The position numbers and the translations under genes were made by a program. Under the pieces are notes generated by a model, which worked only from the letters and a program-made list of their open reading frames with translations, did not search any database and had not been told where the DNA came from. Below, piece by piece: positions 11,744 through 21,857 of a DNA stretch of 64,000 nt. How positions within the stretch are numbered: position 1 is the first letter of the stretch; the number at the start of each line of letters is the position of its first letter. The DNA lies in assembly GCA_030490835.1 (NCBI GenBank), contig CM059971.1, forward strand, positions 27,211,817-27,275,816, given 5' to 3'. The DNA is from Annona cherimola (Eukaryota > Streptophyta > Magnoliopsida > Magnoliales > Annonaceae).

Positions 11744-11774
<31 letters not shown>

Positions 11775-11795
11775 AATAAATAAATAAATAAAATC
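11484..11795. mobile_element. AT-rich foldback (MITE-like) element
   Basis: The ends are imperfect inverted repeats (ATTTTATTATT...TTTATAAAACTCTTAATCT on the left; its complement, with AGAGTTTTATAAAAGAAAC, on the right), and ATTTTTAAAA-type segments pair in the middle. The right end carries an (AAT)n(AAAT)n microsatellite at ~11744-11793. No target duplication was found, so the ends are approximate. It abuts the left arm of the inverted duplication. Confidence 0.5.
11744..11793. repeat. Microsatellite (AAT)n(AAAT)n
   Basis: About eight AAT triplets followed by about seven AAAT tetramers. Confidence 0.95.
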
Positions 11796-11803
11796 TTCAT
11801 CCG

Positions 11804-12050
11804 GATGCCCAATTACCATTAAAAGAGGAATTTCTGTCCAAGCGAGTAGAAGAGAAAACTGCCGAAGTTTTAATATGAGAAACTGCTTGCCTTTTGCTAT
11901 TCTTATGAGAAAATGGGCCATGTTCGCAAAGAATGCTTTTATCCATCGGAAGAGGAGAAGACATTGGCTGCGTCTGTTTTACCATATAGTAGTCATCTAC
12001 GGCTTCAAACCCCTGGTGTAGCAATTAGATGGAGTAAAAGCAACAGAGTA
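11804..12050 (-). repeat. Left arm of an inverted duplication, carrying an open exon-like frame
   Basis: This arm is the reverse complement of 12496-12724. On the minus strand it holds an open frame (within 11797-12024, 75 codons) with non-repetitive composition. Shared blocks include ACTACTATATGGTA, AATGTCTTCTCCTCTTC and AATAGCAAAAGGCAAGCAG. I do not recognise the peptide; it may be a captured exon or a pseudogene piece. The two arms differ at scattered sites, and the right arm lacks ~22 bp. Confidence 0.8.
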
Positions 12051-12495
12051 GAATCCGATCGATAATTTACTGATTTATTTAGATGCTAATGGAAAATGCT
12101 ATTGTCAACCTTTAGCTGAATGAGAGTTTGAATTTGAATCCCTTCCAAAATAAGAGTTAGGAGGGCAGTCAATGGTGTGTTTACTGGACAGAGCTAGGAA
12201 GACTTAGTGGATTTAGAATCTGGAATCGAAGACTATATAATCAAGATGATACAAATAAAAAAAACCACGTACGTCAAGAACAGTCCAGGTAACATGGAGA
12301 GGAGAGACAAGAGATTGGAAGACAATCTAATAAGGATTCTTCGACGAAATGCTAATACCTGGATGTCTGTTCACGAGAATTTATGCAGGACAGAATCAAA
12401 TTAGATTACTATAGGAACCACGTTATAAAAAATAATGATGTATCATTTGTTGTGGACCCTAGAAAATTAGGAGAATGTTTCAATGCAACTGGGTG
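12051..12495. other. Spacer of the inverted duplication
   Basis: A 445-bp spacer with a 65-codon plus-strand frame (12207-12404) that resembles no known family. Composition is unremarkable. Confidence 0.4.
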
Positions 12496-12724
12496 ACTCT
12501 GTTGCTTTTACTCGATCTAATTGCTACACCCAGGAGTTTTAAGCCGACTCTTAGATGACTACTATATGGTAGTACAGACCCAGCCAATGTCTTCTCCTCT
12601 TCTGATGTATCAAAGATTCTTTGTAAACATGGCCCATTCTCTCATAAGAATAGCAAAAGGCAAGCAGTTTCTCATGTTAAAACTTCAGCACTGAAATTCC
12701 TTTTCTTAATGGTAATTAGGCATC
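12496..12724 (+). repeat. Right arm of the inverted duplication
   Basis: Inverted, diverged copy of 11804-12050 across a 445-bp spacer. The frame open on the left arm is disrupted here by a small deletion near 12692 and by substitutions. Transcription across both arms would give a long imperfect hairpin. Confidence 0.8.
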
Positions 12725-14069
12725 TATTTCATCTTAATTTTCATTGCATGATCAAATATTTCTTTTGCATAGAATTCACTGAATGAGGTCCCAACAAAAT
12801 TGCCCATTTCATCTCTAATCATTGTATTGAGCTAAATCGATGTCTTGTAAAGAAAAATATCCTTGGAACTTCTTGGCAACAGCAAATCACCAAATAGCAA
12901 CCAGTGTCAACCAAAGAGCCACGCTTGACCATTCAATATCTTCTTCTTATTATCTTCAAAATCGAATCTAATCATGTACAAGTTCTCATCAATATCCAAG
13001 AATAAACATACACCTTTTATCTGCCAAAGAAGCTTAATAATAGCCTTGAACATTTCCTTATCATAGCTCTTTGACACCCACACAGAGCATCGAATTGTTG
13101 GAATGCTTTATGGATTAATCTTCTTTATCATTGACTCATTGATTGAAAGTGTTTGTATCTTATTGATCAACAAATTTGCTTCATTGATAGACACACTAGG
13201 ATGATAGATATAGGGCTATCAAAGCCACTGCTGTTAGTAAGAGAAAACTCTCAAGTAACCTCTATGCTGCAAGTGAAGTACCACTTACTAATACGAGGAT
13301 CACATGAAGACCACCTCAAATTGTCTCTCACAGGATTATTGAGGGAGGACTTCTTCCACCACTTACACTAATTGCTTTAGGGAGTTGACTCTACAAGTTT
13401 TTGCCAATTCATTTTGGTAGGATGGATATACTGAAGATGGTTACAAATATCTGCATCTCATGTGTTACGTTGAATGAATATAAAAGGAAGGAACAGGTAA
13501 AGAGCGATGAAATTTGTTGCAAATCTTAAGTAAACTAGGTTAAATGGATAAACGATCATGACTAAAAATATATATAATATTCAAATAATACTAGTAACAA
13601 ATATTATAGTAGTAGTAGTAGTAGTGGGTGTATGTAACATTAGAGGATGAGAACTTTTGTTCTCTTTGAAAGAATTTTTCTAATTCATGTTAAAATGCTA
13701 GTCGTCTGAGTTGTTGGGTGGAGAAGAAAGCCCATGAGACGATGACTTGGACCCACTGGCTAATGGTGCTCCTACTTCCCAAGCCATAGCCCAGGAGAAA
13801 CCTCGACAGTTTCTTTAGCTTTTTTTTTTTCTTAAAAAAAAAAGTTTTTACATTTATTGATTAATAAAAATACTAATTAACTTAAACATCAAAGTTTGAA
13901 TCATTACAAAAGGATAATGATCGTATGCAACGAATTGCGTGGGATTGTGCCATGCAAATATCATGAGACGGTTCTTCATTTTAAATAATGTTTCTTACCC
14001 ATTTGTATTGGCAAAAAAAAAAAAAAAAAAAAAGAAAAGGAAGGGCTAAAAATGGATATATTCTTTAAA
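12725..14069. other. Filler with simple repeats
   Basis: No supported gene. A (TAG)n microsatellite lies at ~13608-13626, a T-run followed by an A-run near 13820-13845, and a poly-A run at ~14010-14034. The 72-codon frame at 13153-13371 shows no family features. Confidence 0.4.
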
Positions 14070-14510
14070 GGGTAATGACTGCATAAATATGTATTAGATA
14101 CTACATACATATGTCTTGAAACCTCACTATATATGCTTGTGTGGCCTGAGCTTTTTTCAATTTTTTTTATTTTTTCTTTTCTTTTTTATGTGACTTCACA
14201 TGTATTCAGTTCATACACAAAAAGAAAAAAATTTATATTTTTGAATTTTTATTATCTTGATAATTTCAAAAATTATTAGTCTTAGAACTTTATGATGAGA
14301 AAGATCCACTTAGAAATCGATAGTTTTCAGTCTTATTTTAGGGAGGAAAACTACTAGACTTTGAAATTATGAAAAATATATAACTTTAACAATGATACCT
14401 CTTGATATAAAGATTAGACGCAGGCTCACATAAAAATAAAAATAAGGGCTAAAACCACCAATATGCATTGAGGTTTCAATGCATATGTCTGTATTAAATA
14501 TTCATTATCC
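14070..14510. mobile_element. Foldback (MITE-like) element, 441 bp
   Basis: The left arm (GGGTAATGACTGCATAAATA...GAAACCTCA...) and the right arm, whose complement runs GGATAATGAATATTTAATAC...GAAACCTCAATGCAT, are imperfect inverted repeats of ~120 bp around an AT-rich core with no coding capacity. No matching target duplication was identified. Confidence 0.55.
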
Positions 14511-15547
14511 ATAAAGCTCTGCGCACATCTACATATATTGAGTATGAATATTGGAAAGGTGTAGCCGACCCAGACTTTGACGAAAATGAATTTTAATATC
14601 ACGATGAAATAAATATTTTGAGCAAGATGTGCATCTATGCAACATTTAAATTCTAAATATTCCACTCTCACTACCCATACATCCACATTAGCCACTTAGG
14701 CATCCAAGCAGTAACAACAAAATATGAAGCATGATTATATACATTATGATGTATTTTAAGTTAAAATGTGACACTCATTTATTTTTCTTATTTTTATTTG
14801 GTTTTTCTTCATATGTATGATTTCCTAATTATATCTAATATATATATATATATATAGTTTTATCATTTTACAACATTTTTTTCTTTTTAATTTTTAATTT
14901 TTTAAAAATACCAATTTCAAGGGCATTTAAGTCATTTTTCATCCCTAAAAAACTTGATTTAAAAAATCAAAAATAAACATACAAAAGTATTGTAAAATGG
15001 CAAAACTTTGCATCTAGTTTAAATGCACTTAGGAAAACACGTCTATGAAGAAAAAATTATAAAAATATAACTAATTATAAAAATAAAAGAATGTTGTATT
15101 TTACCCTAAAATACAACATGATATATATAATCAAGCTCTATGAAATATATGATTTTAAGGACTCGTAAACATTGAAGTACTACCTAACATCGCTAATGGA
15201 TTGGACAAAAAAATAAAATAATTTAACACAAAAAATCAATGGTTACCACCTACACAATATTATATTTTTGCTTGTAAGCCGTCCAGTCAACATCTTAGTC
15301 CTAAAACACTGAGCGGTTAATCGAAATGGTATGCTAATTTAAGCATTTATCCTTCTCACACGCGATTCGAATAGGCAACATATATGAGCCAGATATGCGT
15401 TAAATTTGGGTTTATCTGGATTTTGAACAATCATGGAGGCATGAGCCATCAGATTATATAATGTGGATCAAATTTGGAAGGACATTTCTATTATCAATGA
15501 AAAATCACAACTGCAAAAATCACAACTGCGCTTTCTTCATTCCCTAT
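14511..15547. other. AT-rich filler with a probable foldback fragment
   Basis: An (AT)n run at ~14838-14858 is followed to ~15020 by short paired TTTTAC/GTAAAA segments related to other foldback elements here (compare 7798 and 45260). No gene was seen from 15021 to 15547. Confidence 0.35.
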
Positions 15548-15623
15548 TGTCACTTCCCAAATATTTGAGTAGAGGTTATTAAGGAAACCTTTATACAGTT
15601 GTATAGAAATCATTAAGGTGTCG

Positions 15624-15772
15624 GAGATTTCTAGAAAGTTCTAGAGAAGAAGAGTGTATAAAATTCTAGAATCTTTTAAGCTTTTCTTAAATTCTCCAAG
15701 AGCTACAAGAGGATCAAGATACTTCGGGAGAGTTCTAGAAAATTCCAAAGAGGAGGTAGGAAGATTCTAGAA
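15624..15772 (+). promoter_or_regulatory. Cluster of heat-shock-element-like sites
   Basis: Four groups fit alternating nGAAn/nTTCn pentamers. 15629-15646 is TTCTAGAAAGTTCTAGAG, flanked on the left in phase by GAG at 15624, giving five near-consensus pentamers. 15664-15674 is TTCTAGAATCT. 15733-15750 is TTCTAGAAAATTCCAAAG. 15765-15772 is TTCTAGAA. All lie 70-220 bp upstream of the TATA box at 15841. Heat-shock factors bind arrays of this kind, and the heat-activated Arabidopsis copia element ONSEN carries such sites in its LTR. Function here is inferred. Confidence 0.6.
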
Positions 15773-15840
15773 AGCGATCTTAACCGTCCACTTAAGGACA
15801 TGAGTCGAAATCCGATGAGCTCCAAGGGGAGGGAAGAGCC

Positions 15841-15847
15841 TATAAAA
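15841..15847 (+). promoter_or_regulatory. TATA box downstream of the heat-shock-like cluster
   Basis: TATAAAA in the context GAGCCTATAAAAGGGGAG, followed ~25-30 bp later by CTCAACAC, a plausible transcription start. Confidence 0.65.
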
Positions 15848-16352
15848 GGGGAGAGGCTCATTTGCTCAACACATGAACCACACATCAATCAAACCACACA
15901 CACATCCAAAGAGCACCCAAGCTCTCAAAGTGAATTTCCTTGTAGCCTTTTAGTCCTCTTGTAAAAAGCCTTCAAGTAATACAAGTTCCATTGTTCCTAA
16001 GTGCTCTCCTCTTTTGGCCATTACTCTCTCTACCATCACTTCCTCAAGTGTTTGGTCCGGTTTTAGGCTGACTTAGTCCTCACAAGGGTGTGAGCAAGCT
16101 AAGTGCCGCACAAGTGCAAGGTTGTAAAGTCCCAGCTTGTGACACTATGCTCTAGTTGAGCTGAGGATTGTGAACTTAGTTTAGGACACTTAGTTTCAGG
16201 CACGGGTACACTTGCATGTGGTAAGTGTAATTTAGGTTCATAAAACTTAGGTTTGCCTTAAACCTAATACAATTTGATTTATAAACAAAAATATTAATCT
16301 TAATTGTGAAATTCAAGCTCAAATTGAGTTTTAGGTTCATGTTCTCTCAACA

Positions 16353-17389
16353 GCATATATTTATTATTCATCATCAAAGAAAAAGTAAAAGATGATATAT
16401 GTCTACCTTAAAGGAAGAAAAGTGAAAGAGTGTCTAAGAGTTGAAAGAAAAAGACTTTTTTAAGATCTTCTCTTTACATCAAATAGATTTTTAACTCCAT
16501 TTTGGAGAATAAAGATCTAAATTTTTTCTATTTTGCAATTCAAGTATTATGCAAAGTACTTAACGAGCATGATTTAACCAAGGTATAAATGAGTTAGGAG
16601 TGGTAATTTTAATAAGTAAATATTATAATATTGTAAGATGAGTTAGGAGGTTGTGTATACTAAATAATATAGTATTATATTAACATAAAAGTGGACGAAT
16701 AAGGTTTTTCTTTGATAATATAATAAAATATTATTTCATGAGGATTTAACATAAATGAATAGATTGAAAGTATTTGCTTTTATTAAGACTTAATATAAAA
16801 TAATATTACATGAATGAGTATAAACATCCAGGGGCTAGTTATTTTCATTATTAATAAAGTAAATATACAATAGTTTATCTGACAAGTGGATGTCCGGAAG
16901 GTGTGATATTATGTGTATATTATATTGAGGGGACATTAGGAGAGTGATTTAAATATGTAGAAAATATAACAATATATACAGAAATCAGGTGCGCGTTTCC
17001 ATTAACTTGAAACCGAATCGATTTAAGTTTAGGTTCAGGTTACACAGTAGTAGGTTCTAGCACTAATTGAAATTAAGTTTAGGGGGCTGGGTTCTAGTTG
17101 AACCCAGACGAGGTTGCATCCCTAGACTTCCTTAAAAACGATGCAATAAAAAAAAAAAAAAAAGAACATGAGATTGATTTTTTAATCAGACATCTCCTCA
17201 CAAAAAATATATATATATATATATTATACTAATTAATTGAGATTTTGTTGATTTAAACTTCTTGGCTCTGTAATTAGGGTTGTTTCAATATGATAGAATG
17301 TGGAATACGATGACAAGATTAAGATAAAAAAAAGCATCATTTTGTATTGAAATTCGAAATAGAAAAGTTATATTAAAAATGAAAAAATT
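16353..17389. other. AT-rich filler ending in an A-tailed retroelement-like remnant
   Basis: No gene. Around 16985-17160 a stretch with GGGTTCTAGTTGAACCCAGAC and a terminal run of about 16 A residues looks like the 3' end of a retroposed sequence. It is too short to classify. Confidence 0.35.
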
Positions 17390-17603
17390 ATGTTGCTATG
17401 TTTTCAGACCCATAAATTGCAATAATGTTGCTATGTTTAAAAATAAAAAAAACTTAAAAGTATCCAAAACTGGTAAAATTTTATTTATAGGTTAAATACG
17501 CTTAGCTTTATATATTTATTAAAAATCTAAAAATAAAAAATGAATTTTTTGGTCACACACCGGGTTGCCCCATGCACCCAGCCGCACCCGAACACCCCTC
17601 ATA
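17390..17603. mobile_element. Half of a foldback (MITE-like) element
   Basis: The right half resembles the foldback element at 45260-45603: AAAAGTATCCAAAACTGGTA, then AGGTTAAATACGCTTAGC, then a GC-richer end closing in GAACACCCCTCATACAT. No matching left terminal repeat was found, so it is truncated. Confidence 0.4.
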
Positions 17604-18708
17604 CATAAACCTTGTGACTATGAGTTCTCTTGTTACTCCGTCTGGTAAGTAAGAAAAGGAAAAAAAAATTCCAACTTTTTATATCCTTTTTAATTGCCGC
17701 TTTCTATACTCCTTTAATGTAAAAAGGAACCTTAATTATCTACTATGTTCCAATATTTTTTATATCTTTAGATAAAACTACCTTATCTATTTTATTTTTT
17801 CCACCATTTATTCTTAACTATTTTAGTTATACATCACATCACTTCTTCAAAGTTTTTTTCCATACAAAATTTTTCCAATTTTTTTCATAAATGAATGGTT
17901 TGGATTTGTCTAATCATGCTACGGACATAAGAAAATAAAGAGCTACAGGTTTGTATCCAATTACTGTTTTATATACAGAACGCAGCGAATTGGAGCGTGA
18001 ATCCAAAAAAGTCTAGCTGTGAATATTTGCTTGCTCGCCGTATTTCTACATTAAAACGGGAGACTCCCAAAAAACCGGTTGTATTCTCACGTTTTTCATT
18101 TTCTTTTCATTTTTTTAATATTTCTATATACATCATGACATCTAAATATTATAGTAAAGCATAATCACACCTTCACACATGAAGGAAAATTTTTCCAAAA
18201 CATTCGCCACGAGAGGAATTGTAAAACCCGACTACAAGGAGACTAAACTATAAATTATCCTACCCGCGAAACAGCCGCGTCGTGGCGCATTTTTGTCTTT
18301 TTCAATGCAGCTCTAAACCATGTATCGTTTTTTCTTCATGCACATTTTTAGGTATGAAAAATGATTTTAATTAAATTTGTACATAATTCGAAGTGAATTC
18401 AAATGCACAAGATTTACAAGTTCAGGAATCGAATGTGAGGTGTCACGGGACCAAAAAGTGTCGGTATTTGTTAGGAATAAAAAAAAAAGTTACCCCAAAA
18501 TTGAAAAAGGTCACATAAGAGAATGAAAATGGAGTATAAGGACACAAAATCAACATCATTAATTACCCAATTACTTTATTTTTCATTTTTATTACATCAT
18601 TCAAATCATTTTCTTATGTCTTTTCTCACAAGTAATCTCTTTATTTTTTTACTTTACCTTTGTTGTATCAGTTTTATTCTATTTTGTTTCCTTCTTTACC
18701 TCTATCAG
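17604..18708. other. Filler with a GC-rich inverted motif
   Basis: No gene. At 18205-18296 the motifs GCCACGA and TCGTGGC flank a ~75-bp segment with ACCCGCGAAACAGCCGCG, unusually GC-rich for this window. It may be a small MITE or an isolated conserved patch. Confidence 0.3.
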
Positions 18709-18816
18709 ATTTATTTCATTCAATTTTATTCCCTTTTTACCTTTATCATATCCAGTTTATTTCATTCAATTTTATTCCCTTTTTACCTTTGTCATATCCA
18801 GTTTATTTCATTCAAT
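18709..18816 (+). repeat. Tandem 46-bp pyrimidine-rich repeat, ~2.4 copies
   Basis: A unit beginning TTTATTTCATTCAATTTTAT and ending ATATCCAG is repeated head to tail with one or two differences. A diverged copy lies near 19045. Confidence 0.85.
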
Positions 18817-18844
18817 CCCTTTGAAAACAAAAATAATGTTTGTT

Positions 18845-19430
18845 GAAAATTTTGAATTATATCTGACTTTTTTCTTATCCCATTCTTACCTAGTCTCTAA
18901 CGGGAATGTTTAGTGAAACCATGATCATAAAAGTTATCAAAAAAGGAAGTTTTCTAATTTTTTTTATATTTTAGAAATAAACTTCTAATGTTACAATCAA
19001 GCACATTCATTTAGAGATTATAAGCTCCCATATAGCTATTTTCACTTTACTTTTATTATATCCATTTTATTCAATTTTATTTCCTTCTTTGAAAGTCTAA
19101 TTATTTCTCATCTTTTTCTTATCTTGTCCAAGCTTATTATTTAATGGGCATATTTCTCACGTCATCATTACAAAAGTTATCAATCAAGCAAGTTTTCTAT
19201 ACTTAGATTAAAAATAATTTTAAATAAAATAATGACTTGTATATAAATCCCTCATTCATATGTTCCCAAATCATTCCTTTTGTAATAAAAATAGCATTTG
19301 TTGAAAATCTAATTATATCTTATCCTTTTCTTATCCCATCTAAGCCTATTATTTAAGGGTTATATTTCTCACGTCACCGATCACAAAAGTTATCAATCAA
19401 GCAGGTTTTCTATATTTAGAACATGTTTAA
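18845..19430 (+). repeat. Diverged ~200-bp tandem repeats, three copies
   Basis: Three copies (about 18860-18990, 19100-19260 and 19310-19430) share CTTTTTCTTATC, a CTCACGTCA or equivalent block, ACAAAAGTTATCAATCAAGC and AAGTTTTCTA. A downstream piece (AAAAATAATTTTAAATAAAATAATGACTT) recurs at 19212 and 19682. Confidence 0.65.
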
Positions 19431-19680
19431 TTAATTAAAAACTTTTCAGCCTAAAATTTTTCACTCCCTACATTTACCTTATATTTCAAAATTTTTTATA
19501 CAACTACCTTATTTTTCAATCATTTCTACACACGACTAATGCAACTAATCTATTTGTTTTAATTGTATTCTTTTTACTTCACCCTTATCGTGTCACTTCA
19601 TTTTCTCCAAATTGAAAAACTTTTATATAAAAAAACTATTCATCCAAAAGTTTTATCACTTCCCAAACACGCTGTTAGGT
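19424..19680 (+). mobile_element. MITE-like dispersed repeat (copy 1)
   Basis: The segment from ACATGTTTAATTAATT to TTCCCAAACACGC resembles 54715-54960: both have CCTAAAA near the start, a CAATCATTT / ACACGACTA block in the middle, TTTTAATT-TATTCTTTTTA, a TCACTTCATTTT-like block, and TCACTT(T/C)CCAAACAC at the end. The ends hint at a short inverted repeat (ACATGTTT / AAACACGC), so it may be a MITE. The region around 17675-17900 is a more distant relative. Confidence 0.45.
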
Positions 19681-19799
19681 TAAAAATAATTTTAAATAAA
19701 ATAATGACTTATATATAATGAATGGGGCCGCTTATATGAAACTCTTTTTCTATATAACTCATTTATTTTTTTAATTTCTTAATGATTGATGGAAAATCT

Positions 19800-20090
19800 A
19801 TTATAACTATTATCATGAAACTTTTTTATTTTTTTAATATATGTGCATATAGTCCCCAACTATAAATGTGCAAAATCATAATATACTAAATATCAAATTT
19901 TTAAGTAGTATTTTCAACATCCAAATTATTTAAAATATCATTACTTAGTTGATAAATGATCTTATAAAGTATTATTGTATTCTAATATATATCAGAATGG
20001 ATTTAAGCTTTTTTTAATTCACATATAAAAATACCTAATTGTGGCCTATACACATATTAAATTTGGGTGAAACTTGGTTTCTTTGCTAAA
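19800..20090 (-). repeat. AT-rich dispersed repeat (family with 48110-48330)
   Basis: Read on the minus strand, this carries TATTAGAATACAATAATACT, then GATATTTTAAATAATTTGGA, then AAAATACTACTT and TTGATATTTAGTA. The same order is found on the plus strand at 48170-48280. Pieces of the core occur near 24825, 51195 and 52695. No coding capacity. Confidence 0.6.
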
Positions 20091-21680
20091 AAAATTATGT
20101 TAAATACAATGTATAGGTTAAATTATATATCACTCATCAATATTTCAAAAATGAAGGCTTGTCACATAGAAGCATGCCCCGTAAAATTGTTTAAAAAGCG
20201 CAAATAAAAGTTTGTGTTGCAACGTATTCTAAATTGAGTAGAGTTATTTGCGTCATTTAGTCGTCTTTTGTAATTGTCTTGCGTTGGAAGCAATAAAAAA
20301 AATACAGACACAATGGCAAAAAATATCATAGGAAAATTTCTAACTGCGTTCTCGACCTACGCCCGTGCATACTTGGCCATCAATCTCTACCGCTCAATCA
20401 ATCAGCATTGCTAGCATGCCCCCAAACAGAAAAAACCCTGTTTTGATGCCTGCAGAAAATAATTCCATGAAATGCTCCAAAAACGCCAGGTTGTAAAGCT
20501 TCGTTGAGTCCCTTTTACCATGCGAAATGCCTGAGATGAACCATCCCGATGGTACATGCTAGATGCACCGAAAACTGGTTGTGCACAAACATTGGACAGC
20601 AGTCGCTTTCTCTTGCGCAGAATGTTTTAATTAGCACATGTTGTGGGCCATCCACTTGAAAATTGACATGGACGGCTTAAAAGACCCAACCAACCCGATA
20701 AATGGCTCTCACCAGCTGCCACATGATTTCTTAAAACAAATTAGCTATTAAATGCATTAACATTGTCGAAATCCAACGAATCAAATCATAACTTGAAGGG
20801 TGATTTCCAAATATGTTCATATTATTCGAAGTAATTTTGACAATACTTCCACAGTTTTTTAAAGTAGTAAATTATTTAACTTTTTGCAAGAGTAGTTATA
20901 ATATTAAATTCTAATGGGAAATTGTTAAAAGTACATTTAAAGTTTTAAAATTTCGTCTGTCTTCCTCCCATATAAAACCTTAACAACATATTCTATTCCA
21001 TAGACAATTTTTTCTTATTTTCAAGTAACAGAAAATTAAGTTATTCAAGCGACTCACAATTCAATTTCTATACGTAAAAACAAAATACCCATGCATTTGA
21101 CTGTGAAATTTCTTTAAGAAGTTGTTTTAGTGAATTTTTCTACTTCTTTGTGTTTATTATTGATAATAAAGACAGTTTCTTAAGCCATTCGTTTTAATCA
21201 ATTTTCAAGGTGATGTAATATATCGAATTAAAAATATTGATGATTAGTATATTTGAAACTTCTTTGGGAAGAATGAAAGCAATTTTGGAATTCTAATAAG
21301 CAAATAAGCAGCGATAAGCACGGAAAGTAAAAAAAAAAAAAAAAAAAAAAGCGAAATTCAAGCATATTCCAAAAAGCAGCCACCTTAAGGACGTGAGGTA
21401 ACTTTAAACATGGTGAAATCTATATCGAGCTCGGTGGAGGCACGTGCCCCTTGAAATTTTAGACATTAATATAAATCCCTTTGGGATTTTGAAAATATTT
21501 GAAAATTATAGTTTATTTTATCATGATTGCTTCTCTCTCTCAATCTCATGATGACGACCACGACGACTACCACAAGATCACCTTCAAACCTAGTTAAAAA
21601 TTTATAAAAGATCGTAAGTTGACATTTTCAACAATACAAAAGTATTTTTGTAATTATAATCAAATCATAAAATCACATTT
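20091..21680. other. Filler with a short GC-richer patch
   Basis: 20340-20720 is GC-richer than its surroundings and not obviously repetitive within the window, but has no open frame with recognisable domains; it could be a decayed gene piece. A poly-A run lies at ~21328-21350. Confidence 0.35.
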
Positions 21681-21857
21681 GAAAATTACCCACATAATGA
21701 AAAGATGCAAGTAGATGCACACAACTTTGAATTTTGGTGTGTTTGATATAATAAAACTTTTAAATTTGAAAATCACCCATAGAATAGAAAAAGATGCAAG
21801 TAGATGCATAGGAATTTGAATTTTGAGTGTGTTTGATATAATAAAACTTTTGAATTA
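21681..21857 (+). repeat. Tandem duplication, ~87-bp unit
   Basis: Two copies (from 21681 and 21768) share GAAAAT-ACCCA, AAAGATGCAAGTAGATGCA and GTGTGTTTGATATAATAAAA with about ten differences. Confidence 0.9.

Larger units (their letters stand above)
15548..16352 (+). mobile_element. LTR-like block with heat-shock-element-type promoter
   Basis: The block reads like a solo LTR: a U3 with repeated TTCTAGAA motifs, a TATA box at 15841-15847 (CCTATAAAAGGGG), an AC-rich leader, TTGTAAAAAGCCTTCAAGTAA-like polyadenylation sequence near 15960, and an end in CTCTCAACA. Boundaries are approximate: the 3' end (CAACA, 16352) is better than the 5' end, and no target duplication, primer site or polypurine tract was found. 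It encodes nothing. The superfamily is unclear; copia is my guess from the CAACA end. Confidence 0.5.
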
